Origin: Prorocentrum cordatum
Taxonomy: Eukaryota; Sar; Dinophyceae; Prorocentrales; Prorocentraceae
Reading direction: 5' to 3'
Length of the DNA: 64,000 bases
Assembly (NCBI GenBank): GCA_963575745.1
Contig: CAUYUJ010004324.1
Span: 124,001-188,000 of the forward strand
A program made the position numbers and the translations under genes. Under the pieces are notes generated by a model. That model searched no databases, was not told the DNA's origin, and saw only the letters and a list, made by a program, of their open reading frames with translations. How positions within the stretch are numbered: position 1 is the stretch's first letter; each line of letters opens with the position of its first letter. Positions 31,515-43,369 of this stretch are shown here, in pieces.

Positions 31515-34500
31515 TGCTCGGGAAACATGGGAAAAAAAAGGCAGCTGGGCAACGAATGTGCGACGCAAGTATACAATGCCCAATAATGAGTTTCGGGTGG
31601 CCGGCGCCCTCAGTGAATTCATTGAAGGTGCAGGATCAACGTTCAACCAGCTGGGCCCAGAAGGCTTTGGGCCTCAAGAAAGTGCTATATATACAGGGAG
31701 AGAGAGAGAGGGAGAGAGAGAGAAACAGAAAGAGAGAGAGGGATAATCTTCGTAAGGTCCCAGCTGATTCATATTTTGCCACTGCCTTGGTGCGCCGTTA
31801 TGAACACAGTCGGCAACTGTACAAGAAGCAGCTTGAAAAGGAGTTGGAGGCAAAGGCTGAATCGGCCCAGCATAACGGGGTCCGGACACATAGTGCCTTC
31901 GAAGCGAAGCTCAGCACCTGGGACAACCCGCCCGCGCCACCACCTGCAGCTCGTGCGGCTGCAGAGGGGCGGATGAACAGGTTTGGCCAGAAGACATCAA
32001 TGCCGACATAAACGAAGGCACCTTCGACGACCTCCTTGAAGCAGAGGGGGCCACGATGGGATTGGGCCTGGGCCAGAAACGCGAGCTGGCTTAGAAGCTA
32101 CTGGCGACGACAAAGCGGACGCGGAAGCTTCCATTTCGCCAGCGGCAATTTGTAGCAGTTGTTGTTGTTGGTGGTGGTGTTGGTGGTGGTGGTGTTGGAC
32201 CCCCATCAACAACATTTTTAGCCCGGGGACTTCGAGCTCTGCGGATGCACCATCAAGGACGGCGCCATCAGCTTCGAGATCGCGGGGTTGCTGGGCAGGG
32301 CCAGCCCCAGCAAAGTTTGAGATTGTAGCTTGGGCGGCACTTCCAGCGCAGCCCTAGGACGTGGACGGGGTCGGCAGGCCCAGCCTGGGGCGGGCGGGGG
32401 GGGGGGTCCCAAGGGTCAGAATCGGCCGGAGAGGAAGGGCACATCATGACCAACACGCCGTCTTGTCGGCGCGACCAGGAGCGTCGGACATTCCCCGTGC
32501 TTCCACGCAGGCGGGGCATCGGGGCGGCAGGGTCGGGCCAGCCCCTAAGATAGCTGATGTCGGTGGGGGGCGGCGCGGTCTCGCTGCTGCAACCTCCTCG
32601 GCGCCGAATATTTCAACGGGGGCGGGGGGGCGGGGCGGCGCGACAGGGCGGGCCCCTGGGATTGCTGAGACTGGGGGTCTGACGGAGCCCCGACGCAGCT
32701 TCAGAGCGCGCCAGGGTCGCCGGATCGCGGGGGCTGTCACGAGCGCGAAGAAACGCGCGAGAGGAGACGTCGCCATGTTGCAGGAGACTTAACCTGAGGG
32801 GCGAGTAGCGCGCATCGGCCATCGAGAGCGCGCAAGCGGCAGGGCGGGCGCCCACCCCCAAGCATGCTTTAGGCGGAGCAGTGGGGCGTGGGGGGGGGGC
32901 ACGTGGCGGAGTTGCCGGGATTGGCTGAGGTCTCATGCTGGCGCGGCCCGCGGGAGAGCCAGCCCTTATCGGGCCAGCTGGTTCAAGGAGGCGTTCGGGC
33001 TCGGCGAATCGGAGCGGCGGCCGCCTTCCCGGGCAACCTCGCGCGACGGAGGGGCCTCTCAGCAATGGCCGCGCAGATGCGGTCGGCGCAGGGCCCAGAC
33101 TGGGCCTCGCACTCGCCAAGTCCAACCATCGCCCGGGCGACTTGCCGGCGGAGGCGCCCCGGGGGCATATCCGAGGCGCGGCCCGGTCAGGCAGCGGGCG
33201 CACCTGCGTCAGTGAAACCCAGATTAGTTCGGCGGGCGTCTTCATTCTGATTTCTTTCACGGGCGAGCTGGCGGGGGGAACCGAAGTTGATTGCGACGGC
33301 CCCTGCCGATTCCAGCGCCTTGCGGCGGGGATTTTCATCCTCTCGGCGAATGGTCGAAGTCCAGGTCCGGGGCCCCCGCCCCGCGCCAGCTGCCACCGAC
33401 CCGTGCTCGGCCCGCAAGCAGAGCCAGCCGTCGCGCGGGAGGGCGATCGCGTTCTCGGGGGGCTCGCTGCGATAGCTCGGACGGGAACAATGAGCGGCGC
33501 CGCCAGTTGAGGGGCCTGAGCGGGGGGCGAGGACTGGATATTCCCAACGCATCGCACGCCAGGTTCATCGGTCGCCCTCGATTGTAACTGGGGCAGGCAA
33601 CGGGGGCTCAGGCAGCTGGGGCAACGTTTTCCAGAGGGGGCGCCCCGATGGAGCGCGCGTTGTCACCAGCGTCGAAAGCGCCGCGCGCCAAGAGCCACCT
33701 GCGCGAGCAGCCCCAAGAATGCTTAGGGCGGGTGGCAGACCGCCCGATAGGTGCACAGTCGCTTCAGCTTCCAAAAACAGCCGGCATGGCGGGCGTTGAG
33801 GATCGCGGGGCAGGTCATCGAGATCCGGCCCAGAGGAAGCATGTTTAGGAAGTTCTGGCAGACTGGGCCCTTCTACTGGCGCCACCCTCATAGCCATGCA
33901 TGAGATATTTGCGCGGCGTCGGCCCCCAGGGCCCTGCCTGCCCCCCCCCCCCGGCCATTGGAAAGTCTGCGAGCCGCCTGAGGGGGCGGGGCTTCTCGGG
34001 CCTCTCCCGGCGCCCTCCTGGGCCGTCTTGGGGGGGCCCCGACGGCGCATCGGAAGCGACGGGGCGAGGAGCCATGCGTCGGCGATGCCCTTGAGTTTTG
34101 GCTCGTTGGGGGGGGCCTAAGGGGCCTCGAGGGCGCTGCGAACTGCACCGCGGCCCTCGTCGGGCTTTCTGCAGGCGTGCCGGAGCGGGGCGTCGGGCGC
34201 CCTCGCGGAGCCATCTCGGGCGAAAAAGGGGGCGCTGACACATCGCGCCCCCTCCCCCCAGGAAAAACGCGTGGGAAAGAGGAGGGGGGGGAGCTTCCGA
34301 AAGGAGAGCCCCAGCGCCAAGTCAAGTTGTCGCGACTGACAGCTGCCGGGCCCAGTGGAGTTGCGATGGGGGGCCGGGGCGGGTGGACTTGCGAGGGGAG
34401 CTCCTGCCGCGGGGGGGGTCGGCCGATCATTGCAGGGGTTGTCGGGCGCCGTGGCCCTGGTGGATGTTGCTGCAGCGTCATTGGCCCGGTTCGCAGCAGA

Positions 34501-35700
34501 GTGGCGGGCGCGATCGCCCGCCCTAGGCCCGCGCTGCGTGCGCGCTGGGGCGCGATGGCGGAGAGCACGTCGGGCCATGCGTTCAAATTTGCGCCCGCGC
34601 CCGTCTCGGAGCCCGCTCAGAACGAGTTGTTTTGGGTTTTGTTTGCGCTGCCATTCCGCGGCCACTGTGGGCCGGCTGGGAGACCCGAGTGCCCGCCGCG
34701 CCGGGCTCGATGAGCATGGCAATCGCTCTCGCCACCCGCGGCTCAGCGCGCATAGGTCGGCCGAGAGAAAAGTTGATCCCAGGTTCCATCCAGGAGGAAA
34801 TAGTCAACGCGTCGACGCAGGATTTGCATTGGGCGTCGTTAGATCGAGAGGGCTTTGGTGGGGGTTACCCCGCAAGGCTCTTGCATCTAGGGCGCTCGTG
34901 CTTAGTGCCAGGGGGTCTCGTTGTTTTGTCAAGTTGGCTTCGACCGTTTGCCCGCCCGTGCCAGACTCGCGAGCTGGGGCGCGAGTTTTGACTCAAGTGC
35001 GCGCGTTGCGGTCAAGTCGATGCACCTCGGCATTGAGTCTGGAAGCGTTGCCGCAGCCGGGGAACCAGGGAGGGCGAGCTAGGCCCCGCGGTTCGACAGG
35101 CGACAACATCTGGCGCGGGTCATCCGCTTGTCGCCCACTGCTGGGCGGCAGCGGTGGACCTTGCGCAGCCGCCACCTGAGCGGCGCGTGAGTTGTTCGAT
35201 GCAGACGGCAACCGGTGCGACCCGGTCCATTTCCCGCGCGGTGCTAGGCTTTTTCCGACGGAAGCTGCATATGACCAAGTTTGTTTGGGCCTTGGCTTGC
35301 GCGGGCCGCGCGGTAGTCCAGGTCTCTGATGAGGGGGTCGCTAATCAACGGACTGCATGCGGGCATTGCCCCCCGCCCTTTCCCAAGCGGCCATTTCGGG
35401 GAGGATGCTGGAGCTGTTTTGGTTTGCGTGTTTATGCGGGATTGCGTGGGAGTTTCGGAGCGCTGCGTAGATTGCAGGGCTCTCTTGGGCCGACTCAGTT
35501 TGTTTTCAGGTCCAATGGCAGCCGCGGGCATTTCAGGAGGGCGATGAATCATTGCAGGCAATTGGCGTGCCACTCGCCACGCATAGCGCGCTGCCGATGA
35601 TAACGCCTAGTCGAACCTCGAGGAGGAAGCCGCTAAGTTGGCCGTCGTTGCGTGCCAAAGCGTGCGCGCCGGATGGCCAGTTCTCTGGCTGAATGGCTAA
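31515..35700. other. GC-rich, gene-poor stretch
   Basis: Visible features are a GA microsatellite (31690-31742), a short frame at 31750-31960 with a charged helical segment (RRYEHSRQLYKKQLEKELEA), and a GTT/GTG run (32157-32200). Between 32200 and 35700 are 3.5 kb of GC-rich DNA in which frames of 100-310 codons are open on both strands at once. The overlapping frames have Arg/Ala/Pro/Gly-biased translations without motifs, so none is called. I cannot exclude exons of an intron-rich gene. Confidence 0.5.
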
Positions 35701-35805
35701 TTCTAGACGCTTCGCTTATCCCCACCAGCCCATCCCGAAACGACGATGTCCAGGCGAGTTGAGGTGATCAGGGAAGTGCGGCAGCAAAGAGGAGGACGGC
35801 CGAAC

Positions 35806-36262
35806 CGTGCAAAGGAGTGAGGAGGAGAAGGAGGAGGTGGATGGATGGATGGATGAGGGAGTGGGAAGACGGAGGATGAATAGGATGAGGAGGAGGCGGA
35901 GGAGGAGGAGGAGGAGGAGGAGGAGGAAGAGAAGGAGTAGGAGCAGGAAGGAGGAACAGGAGGAGGAGGAGGAGGGCAAGCACAAGGGCCAGAGGTCTCT
36001 TGGATGCCTCTAGGAGCCTCTTGGAGTATCTCTTGGGCGATTCTTGGGGGCCTCTTGGGACGTCTTGGGGGTCTCTTGGCGATCCTGGGGGGCTCTTCGG
36101 GGTCTTGGGTGCCTCGGGGGGGGGGGCCTCTTGGGGCCTCTGAGGGTCTTCTTGGGGGCCTTCTGGGGGCCTTTTGGGGGCCTCTTGGGGCCATCTTGGG
36201 GCCATCTTGGGACCTCTTGGGGCCTCCTGGGCGCTTCTGTGTACCATCTTGGAGGAGATCTA
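35806..36262. repeat. GGA run followed by GGGGCCTCTTGG array
   Basis: 35806-35975 is GGA/GAT-rich, including GGATGGATGGATGGATGAGG. 35990-36262 is a GGGGCCTCTTGGGGC array of the GGCC family, ending in CTAAAATCAATGATTTTGGC near 36330, the same spacer landmark used inside the larger arrays. 36400-36435 repeats part of the G-rich flank seen before the CCG block at 26380. Confidence 0.8.
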
Positions 36263-36753
36263 TCAAAGAAGAGCTGAGCTTTAATTAGCGCTGCCCCCCC
36301 AGGAGGCCAAAATGGGGCCAAAACCCTGCTAAAATCAATGATTTTGGCTTCCTCGCCGAGGCTGTTTTGGACGCTCTGACCGCTCCCCGCCCCTCCTGTC
36401 CAGGTCAGCGGGGAGGGGGTAGGGGGAAGGGGTAAACCCCTCCCCGAAGGAGAAGAGGGAGGGGTGGAAGAGGAAACGCCCTAAACCACCGACGCCCAGA
36501 GGGCTGGTGGGATTCCCCAATAGCAGTTTGGATGCTAGGATGCCGCGGAAAAGAAGCCGAGGCCCCCGCACAAGAAGGCCGGCGAGTGGGTCTCGTGGAT
36601 CTCAAAGTCAGAACGGCCGTGCAGACGCTGCCTGCGTAGCGGGGGCCCTTGGGCCGGGAGGGCTTGCTCTGATCTCGATCCTTTTCTCGTTGGCCCGCGC
36701 GACGCCCGGCGATTACTAGGGCCACTCTTCTGAGGCAGGCAGGATCATTGGTG

Positions 36754-36916
36754 GGGCGACGAGATCTATACATATCCACTACTCCTGGCCAGGCCCATCC
36801 TGGGCCCAGGAGCGGTGTATATGCCTCCCTGGCCAAGCCAGGAGGGCGTATACACAGCTCTTGGGCCCAGGATTGGCCTGGCCGGGAGCAGTGGATATGT
36901 ATAGATCTCGTCGCCC
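36754..36916. mobile_element. 163-bp near-perfect palindrome (fold-back element)
   Basis: The left arm starts GGGCGACGAGATCTATACAT and the right arm ends ATGTATAGATCTCGTCGCCC. The arms of about 81 bp pair along nearly their whole length, with roughly ten mismatches, around a centre at GGCCAAGCC (36831-36839). The direct sequences ATTGG and AATTGG flank it (36748 and 36918) and could be a target-site duplication. There is no coding capacity. If transcribed it would form a long hairpin RNA. From 36917 to 37330 I see nothing else. Confidence 0.85.
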
Positions 36917-37334
36917 TAATTGGGCCAGGTATGCTTGTCGTATGGTACCGCGGGTGTGACGGGCTTGCTGCCACGAGGGTCGGCCCGCGTGCGGGGCAGG
37001 TGCCGGCCCGCCCAGAAGGTAGTTAGAGCGCCGCAAGTTGCTCGGTGGCCTCATGCCTCGCACAGCCCGCAGGCTCGGGCCACCGCAGTCTCAGTCGTTT
37101 TTGTTTGGGGGGGTGCAGAGGCGGGGGGATGGGTTCCGATTGTGCTGGTGCTGGGTAAGCATAGACCTTCTCTACTGTTTTTTTTTTGTTTGCATGAACG
37201 CTTGCTCGGGGGGATTAGATGGTGGAGGAGGAGGAGGAGGAGATTGAGGAGTGAGATTGTTGTGGAGAAAGTGCGATGAAGGGAGTGGAGGACGAAAAGG
37301 AAGGAGGGAAGATGAGGGATGGAGGGAATGAGGG

Positions 37335-37402
37335 ATGAGGGATGATGATGATCATGCTGCTGATGATGAGGATGAGGACGAGGATGAGGATGATGATGAT
37401 GG

Positions 37403-37488
<86 letters not shown>

Positions 37489-37728
37489 CTGATGATGATG
37501 ATGATGATGATGCTGATGATGATGATGAAAATCATGATGATGATGCTGATGATGATGATGATGGTGATGCTGATGCTGATGCTGACGATGATGATGATAA
37601 TGCTGATGCTGATGCTGATGCTGATGCTGCTGCTGATGATGATGATGATGAAGTGATGATGATGGTGATGGTGATGGTGATGATGCTGATGCTGATGCTG
37701 ATGATGATGATGATGGTGGTGGTGATGG

Positions 37729-37805
<77 letters not shown>

Positions 37806-37905
37806 ATGATTATGACGACGACGACGATGACGATGACGATGACGATGATGAGGAGGAGGAGGAGGAGGAGAAGGAGGAGGAGGAGGAGGAGGAGGAGGAG
37901 GAGGA
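37335..37905 (+). repeat. 0.5-kb (GAT)n tract followed by (GGA)n
   Basis: GAT triplets with GCT, GGT and GAC variants extend to about 37845. GGA/GGAGAA then runs to 37905. Both strands are open: polyaspartate or polymethionine on plus, polyhistidine or polyisoleucine on minus. These frames are simple-repeat artefacts. Confidence 0.95.
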
Positions 37906-38219
37906 ACACGTGGGAGAGAGTAGGGGGAGCTGGCCATGTAGGGTATTTTTTCCCCTTCTCTCACTCTCTCTTTGTTTGATCTCTCGGTCTGTCTCTCTCT
38001 CTCCCTCTCTGTCTCCCTCTTCGCATGGCGGGCGTTGCGTCGGAAGGCGGGTCGCCCTCGCTTCGGTCCGTTTTCTGCTCTAGTGCCTGTGGCCTTCTCT
38101 GCGTCCCGCTTCCTGTTCGCTAATCTTCGTGTCCTTTTCGGAGCTTCTCCTTCGGAGCAGGCAGCGTCTTCGAACCAGCGGCTGTTTGGGCAGGGGCCAG
38201 AGGAGGATGATAGAGGGCC

Positions 38220-38440
38220 AGAGGACGAGGAGGAGGAGAAGGAAAAGGAGAAGGAGAAGGAAAAGGAGGAGGAGGAGGCAGAGTTTGACGAGGAGAACGA
38301 GGAGGAGGAGGAGGAGGAGGAGGAGGAGGAGGAGGATGAGGCGGAGGAGGAGGCGGAGGAGGAGGAGGAGGAGGAGGAGCAGCACTAGCAGAAGCAGCAA
38401 GAGGAGGAACACGAGGAGGAGGAGGAGGAGGAAGACGGCC
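38220..38440 (+). repeat. GGA/GAA-rich tract
   Basis: Purine-rich GGA triplets with GAA and GCA. It is followed at 38450-38520 by an ATG frame starting MAPSSQDLESFRYDSLRLLK, whose composition looks protein-like for about 25 codons before dissolving into GC-rich DNA. That might be a first exon, but no donor site can be assigned with confidence. Confidence 0.75.
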
Positions 38441-38986
38441 ACGGCGGCAATGGCGCCCTCCTCGCAGGACCTGGAGAGTTTCCGGTACGACAGCCTCCGC
38501 CTGCTGAAGGACAGGGGGCCCCGCGGCCTCTCGCGGTGGCGCGGGCCGGGCCGCGTCTGGCGCGGGCGCGGAGGGTGGAAGCTCGGAGGCACCGAGGCGC
38601 TCTGGCAGTCAGCGGGACGGCGGGGGCGAGGCCGAAGGGGCCGAGGCGGGGCGGGGCGGGGCGGGGCCGTTGGGGTCGGCGGGGGGCGCGCGGACCACGG
38701 GCGGCCCAAGGACCTCCCGAGCCCCGCCCCCGGCTTACGGCGGGAGGGGAGGCGCCCGCGCGAGCCGGACAGCGGCTCAGGTGAGCTGGCCCGGAGGGGC
38801 TTCGAGGCGCATCGCAGCCGAGGCCGAGGCCAAAGCTGCGGCCAAAGCCGAGACGCCACGAGTCGAGGCAGAGGGGTCGAATTCCTACAGGCGCTGGCGC
38901 CAGAGTTTTCCAAGGCTCTTCTTGGCTCCGTAGGGCTCCCACTGAATTTTCCGAGGCACCGACAAACCGACAAACTGAAAGGCATC

Positions 38987-39115
38987 AGACAGATAGAGAG
39001 AGAGAGGGAGGACAACATACATCATGTAATCCATGTACAAAGAACGTGAGAGAACGCGAAAGAAAGAGAGAGAGAGAGAGAGAGAGAGCGAAAACGAGAG
39101 AGAGAGAGAGAAAAC
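38987..39115 (+). repeat. GA dinucleotide-rich tract
   Basis: GAGAGA runs interrupted by a non-repetitive 50-bp segment. Similar GA runs occur at 31690 and 63417. It borders a reverse-oriented piece of the GGCC family (about 39230-39440, CCCAAGAGGCC-like units). Confidence 0.9.
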
Positions 39116-39758
39116 AAAATAGAGCCGTATTGAAGGAGGGCACCAGCTGATACGGAGGCCTCTCCCAGGCCGACAAAGAGGTCTCGACCTCTGAAGCTTC
39201 CCTTGTCCTCCGCATGATGCAGTATGTCTCTGGTCCCAGTAAGGTCGAAGAGGGCCTCCGGAGGAACCCAAGACGGCCAAAGAGCGTACCAAGAGAGCCC
39301 CGAGGTGTCTCAAGAAGGCTCCAGAACGGCTCCATGAGTGCCCAAGAAAGCCCGAGGTGGCCCCGAGAGGCTGCAAGAGAGTCCAAGTGACGACCCCGCG
39401 AAGGCCCACATGGCCCAAGAACGGCCCCAAAGAGGACATGTAAAGTTTGGGGAAAGCTTCTTAAATGGTTTTTTGATGTGCGCCGTGTGGAACCCGTCCA
39501 CCGCGTCGGCATCCATTCTCTCCTTGCTTTTCCTCCTCGTTGCGCCCTCTTCGTCCACTTCTCACCATGCCGATGCAGAACGCCCTCACGCCTCCTGCCA
39601 CGGAAACCAAGTCTGCACCCGCTGGCACTCCAGCGTGGGCGGCCTCCATGCTCGTGGAGCCCGCTTGCTGAAGAGCCCCCCAGCATCTTCCAGAATCGCA
39701 TGGTGAGTGGCACTTTGCCGTAGCAGGGATGAGTATGAGTTTGGGGGCTCGCTGACAA

Positions 39759-40084
39759 TGAGTTGTTAAACCCCTATCTCCTGATCGCTCTCTGCCGCCT
39801 CCGCTGCTTCTCGCTGTAACGCGATATTGCGTTGCCGCTGGTGCTGGATCAGAGCACCGTTTTGGTGCCCAGGATCTTGAGTCGGCACCGTGGGCCGACC
39901 CCGCGCTAGCGCAAAAGGAAGAGCTTGGCCGTCGCGTCGTTGTCGTCCCTCGTTCTACGCTCCTACATCCAAGCGTTTACCAACTTAAGGGATAGCTGAA
40001 GGCATGCCGATGCGACCCATACCAGCTGAGCAGCGATGAGACCGAATCAGCATCACCATTACACCCCACATTGGCTGGAAACCG
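39759..40084 (+). repeat. 325-bp direct repeat, copy 1
   Basis: Starts TGAGTTG and contains GCGATATTGCGTTGC, CATCCAAGCGTTTACCAACT and CAGCATCACCATTACACCC. The second copy is at 41477-41800 in the same orientation, about 85% identical by eye, with almost the same length (326 and 324 bp). The pair could be terminal repeats of a 2-kb element or two copies of a SINE-like repeat. The first base pair TG is typical of LTRs, but the 3' end was not matched to CA. Confidence 0.8.
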
Positions 40085-40174
40085 TTGTGCTGGCTATCAG
40101 TTGTAAGCGCAAGTATTGCGTCGAATGCACAACATGGAAGTGAATGGAGAACACGGTACGGCCGCACGACCTGA

Positions 40175-40438
40175 AGTGGCTGCGGGTTTTTCGAGCACGA
40201 TTGCAGCTGGTTTGACGAGACAAATGCCCCTAGTGTCTTTGTTATACCACTCATCGATGAGCCCTTTATTCCAGGACTGGAACGTGCCTCGGCGTTCGTT
40301 CAGCCGACGGAACACGACGATCGTGTGGACAATGGCCCCTCAGCCATCATTGATGACGATGACATCACTTTTGAATTGTTTTGTGAATTGCGGGTAGAAA
40401 TCCATTGGAATGTTTCAAACAAAACATACGAGATATAG
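40175..40438 (+). other. Acidic reading frame between the direct repeats
   Basis: The frame is bounded by TGA (40172) and TAG (40436) and encodes 87 residues: WFDETNAPSVFVIPLIDEPF, GLERASAFVQPTEHDDRVDN, SAIIDDDDITFELFCELRVE. The composition looks like real protein and the local DNA is less GC-rich than its surroundings. There is no ATG at the start, so it would be an internal exon or remnant. The rest of 40085-41476 contains GC-rich open frames without motifs. I found no protease, integrase or reverse-transcriptase signature that would make this an LTR element interior. Confidence 0.3.
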
Positions 40439-41476
40439 CTTTGGAGAGACTGTGGCTTCGAAACGACTGACAGTACCAAGCGATGGTAGCATGGAAGAAG
40501 ATTCGCCGATGCAGGTTTCCAGTTGAGCTAGAAGTTGGCTAGATGACAGCGTTTGTCCCGCAATGCAAGAAGCCGACGGGGGGCACCTGGTGAAGCGATG
40601 CCACCGCATATGAACGTCATGTATCCAATTTCCAATTTGCCATTGATGTTTAGATATCCGCGCAAGGTCGAGAAGGAATTCGGAGCCCCTGGGATCGTCG
40701 CTAGCGGCTCAGCCGGCAGCGTCGTTGATCCTGGGTTATGGGCCCCCGTGGAAACAGAGAGCGCTGCTAGTGTGGCCACCGACATTGCCGGTGACCAACC
40801 TGCTGCTCCCCCTCCCCCTGCTGCGCCGCTGCGCGCTGGCGCGATGGCGGCCGTTGATGGCCGCTACCTCCGTGATTCGTCGCTTGGGCAGCCCTCGCGG
40901 CGCGCTGCGCTGCCCGCGCCGCAGAGTCCGCCGCGGAGCAGGAGGCGCGGGGCCTGGGCAGACTGCGGACAGGGGGGGGCGGACGAGGAGTGGTCAGATA
41001 ATCGCGCATCAAGCCGACAGCTAGCACGTCAAAATTGGGATGTCCACGCCGCGGGCGGACGGTGTACTTGGAACCGCTACGCTGCCGAGGATGGAAGCCA
41101 TTGCGTCTGGGTTTTGGCCGAACGAATCTGGCAGCATTGGATTGCGACGGATTGCGCTGCATATTGTCATCGCCCTTGACAAAGGACAAGTTCCCGAAAC
41201 GGTCTTAGATGGGGTCGAACCACATGCGCGAGAAGATCGGAGCCAAGATCTTGTGCCCGTTCACATTTGACGCCATGGGCTTCTACGTGAGATTCGTCGG
41301 TCTGTTTCGCCCCTCCTCAATGGAGATCCTACGATATTTTCGGCGCCCAGCCCCTGGCGCTGTAGAAACTCGTTGGGTTTGGCGCCAGGGGGGCCAAACT
41401 GCCTGGGGGGGGGGGCAGGAACCCGAGGGGTTCCGAGTGGGGCCAACATTTCGGGCCTACACATCCCGCCGCGGGG

Positions 41477-41800
41477 TGAGTTGCTTCACCTCTTTCCCTG
41501 CCTGCTCTCTGCCGCCGCCGCTGCTTCTTGCTGTGACGCGATATTGCGTTGCAGCTAATTTTGGATCAGGGCGCCGATTCGGTGCCCAGGAGCCTGGGTC
41601 GGCACCGCGGGCCGACCCCCACGCTGGCGCAAGAGGATAAGCTTGGGCCTTCGCTTCGTTGTCGTCCCTCCGTCTTACGCTCCTGCATCCAAGCGTTTAC
41701 CAACTTAACGGATAATTGAAGGCAGTTCGGTGCGACCCATGTTGAGCATCGATGAGTCCGAACCAGCATCACCATTACACCCGCATTTGCCGGAAACCGC
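41477..41800 (+). repeat. 325-bp direct repeat, copy 2
   Basis: Second copy of the repeat at 39759, with the same landmarks in the same order and scattered substitutions. Beyond it, 41801-42230 has no recognisable feature. Confidence 0.8.
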
Positions 41801-42229
41801 GCTCCTCTTGCAACGAAAAACCAATGCGCCCGTTGATTTGCTGATCGCCGCCAGCGCATCGCAGGCTAATAGGGATTTTTTTCGAGTGGTGTTGCGCGCC
41901 GAGTGGAGCACGCCCACCAAGTTGACAATCAGCATCCGTCAGTTGTCGCGCGCGGAGTGGGATGCGCCAGCCGCGCCCGCAATAGCTCTTCTGCCACGTG
42001 GTATATGTTTCCACTGGTCCGCTAAAAGGGGGGCGGAAAGGACAGGGAATGAGAGGGCTTGCTGAGAGGAGACCGCAAGGGCAAAGGCGATTGAGCTCCA
42101 TCGCGTAACATCGGTGGGGACTTTATATAGAACCGGCGTTTTGGGCCCGGGTGGGCAGACGCAGTCCCCATGGCAGTGTAGGAGCTTCAGGAACTCTCCT
42201 TCCCGCTCCAATACGCGTTGGATGCCCTC

Positions 42230-42600
42230 CACGACGGCCACGATGGCTCAATATGGCCTCAGAGATGCTTCCAACACCGCCAAAAAGCGTCCGAAACGCC
42301 CCAAGTGGCCCTCAATCGGCCCCCCACGAGAGCCCCGAGAGGCAACATTGACATATTCCTATCGGGCAACGCATATGTTTACCACATCCCCCTTTTGGGC
42401 TCTCACGGCGTCTCCCAAAGCGGCCCAAGAGGCCCCCAAGAGGTCTCCAAGACGGCCCAGGAAAGCCCCAAGACGGTCCAAGAAGGGGCCAATGGAAATT
42501 TGGAATTTTCCGCCCCAAGAGGCCTCCAAAAGGCTCACCAAGAGACCCCGACAGGTCCCCAGGGTCCTCCCAGAATTGTGCGCGTCAGCTTGTCAAGGCC
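42230..42600 (-). repeat. GGCC-family array in reverse orientation
   Basis: Units of the form GGCCCAAGAGGCCCCCAAGA, the reverse complement of the array family at 7 kb and 21-25 kb. It ends at the hairpin-microsatellite module at 42610. Confidence 0.75.
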
Positions 42601-42609
42601 TGGGGCGTG

Positions 42610-42740
42610 CTAGAACCTGAGCCCGCGCGAAGCGCGCGTGGTTCTAGTATGTATGTATGTATGTATGTATGTATGCATGCATGCATGCATGCATGCATGC
42701 ATGCATGCATGTATGTATGTATGTATGTATGTATGTATGC

Positions 42741-42773
<33 letters not shown>

Positions 42774-43160
42774 TGTATGCATGTATGCATGCATGCATGC
42801 ATGCATGCATGCATGCATGCATGTATGTATGTATGTATGTATGTATGTATGTATGTATGTATGTATGTGTGTATACATGTATGTGTGTATGTATGCGTGT
42901 ATATATAGATATGTGAATATATATATATACACTGTACACATTCACACGTATTTATGTATACATACATATGTACACGCATGTATTCACATCTATACATACA
43001 CTATATATACACATGCGCATACCTACCCTAAGCCCTAAACCCTAAACCCTACATGTATATATATATATATGACTATGTACACACGTGCAGACGTACATAC
43101 ACACATGCATACACAAGCATGCATGTCTAGAGACACACATATATACATGCATGCATACAT

Positions 43161-43194
<34 letters not shown>

Positions 43195-43210
43195 GTATAA
43201 TAGGTATACG
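42610..43210 (+). repeat. Hairpin plus ATGT/ATGC microsatellite
   Basis: A hairpin (CTAGAACC at 42610 pairing with GGTTCTAG at 42640; inner stem CGCGCG-AAG-CGCGCG) leads directly into about 260 bp of tetranucleotides ATGT and ATGC. A diverged TATA/CACA-rich region follows to 43210 and includes the telomere-like repeats. The same hairpin-then-simple-repeat arrangement occurs at 47475. Confidence 0.9.
43026..43050. repeat. Interstitial telomere-type repeat
   Basis: CCCTAAG-CCCTAAA-CCCTAAA-CCCT: three and a half copies of the complement of TTTAGGG, the plant-type telomere repeat also reported from dinoflagellates. It sits within AT-rich simple sequence, far from either window end. Confidence 0.85.
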
Positions 43211-43369
43211 CGCGTGTCGAACTTTTGGGCCCCCCCAGGCTTCTCCCAACACGCACAGACAATTTCGCCCCCCTCTCCCCCGCAACCTGATTAGGCCCTG
43301 GGGGCCCATGTTCCTCTTTCGGCCCGTAGGAGATCTCTCTCACCGCTGGGAGCGCCCCAACGGCACCGA

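Noticed and set aside
34981-34997. Second spliced-leader-like match (TTTTGACTCAAG)
   Set aside because: Only the last dozen bases agree and the CCGTAGCC half is absent, so chance is a sufficient explanation.
32361-35180. Overlapping 140-314-codon frames in very GC-rich DNA
   Set aside because: High GC makes long frames common on both strands. None has a recognisable motif, and they mirror each other.
37215-37979. Polyhistidine, polyaspartate and polymethionine frames
   Set aside because: They are translations of the (GAT)n tract. A real poly-His protein would not be open equally in the other phases.
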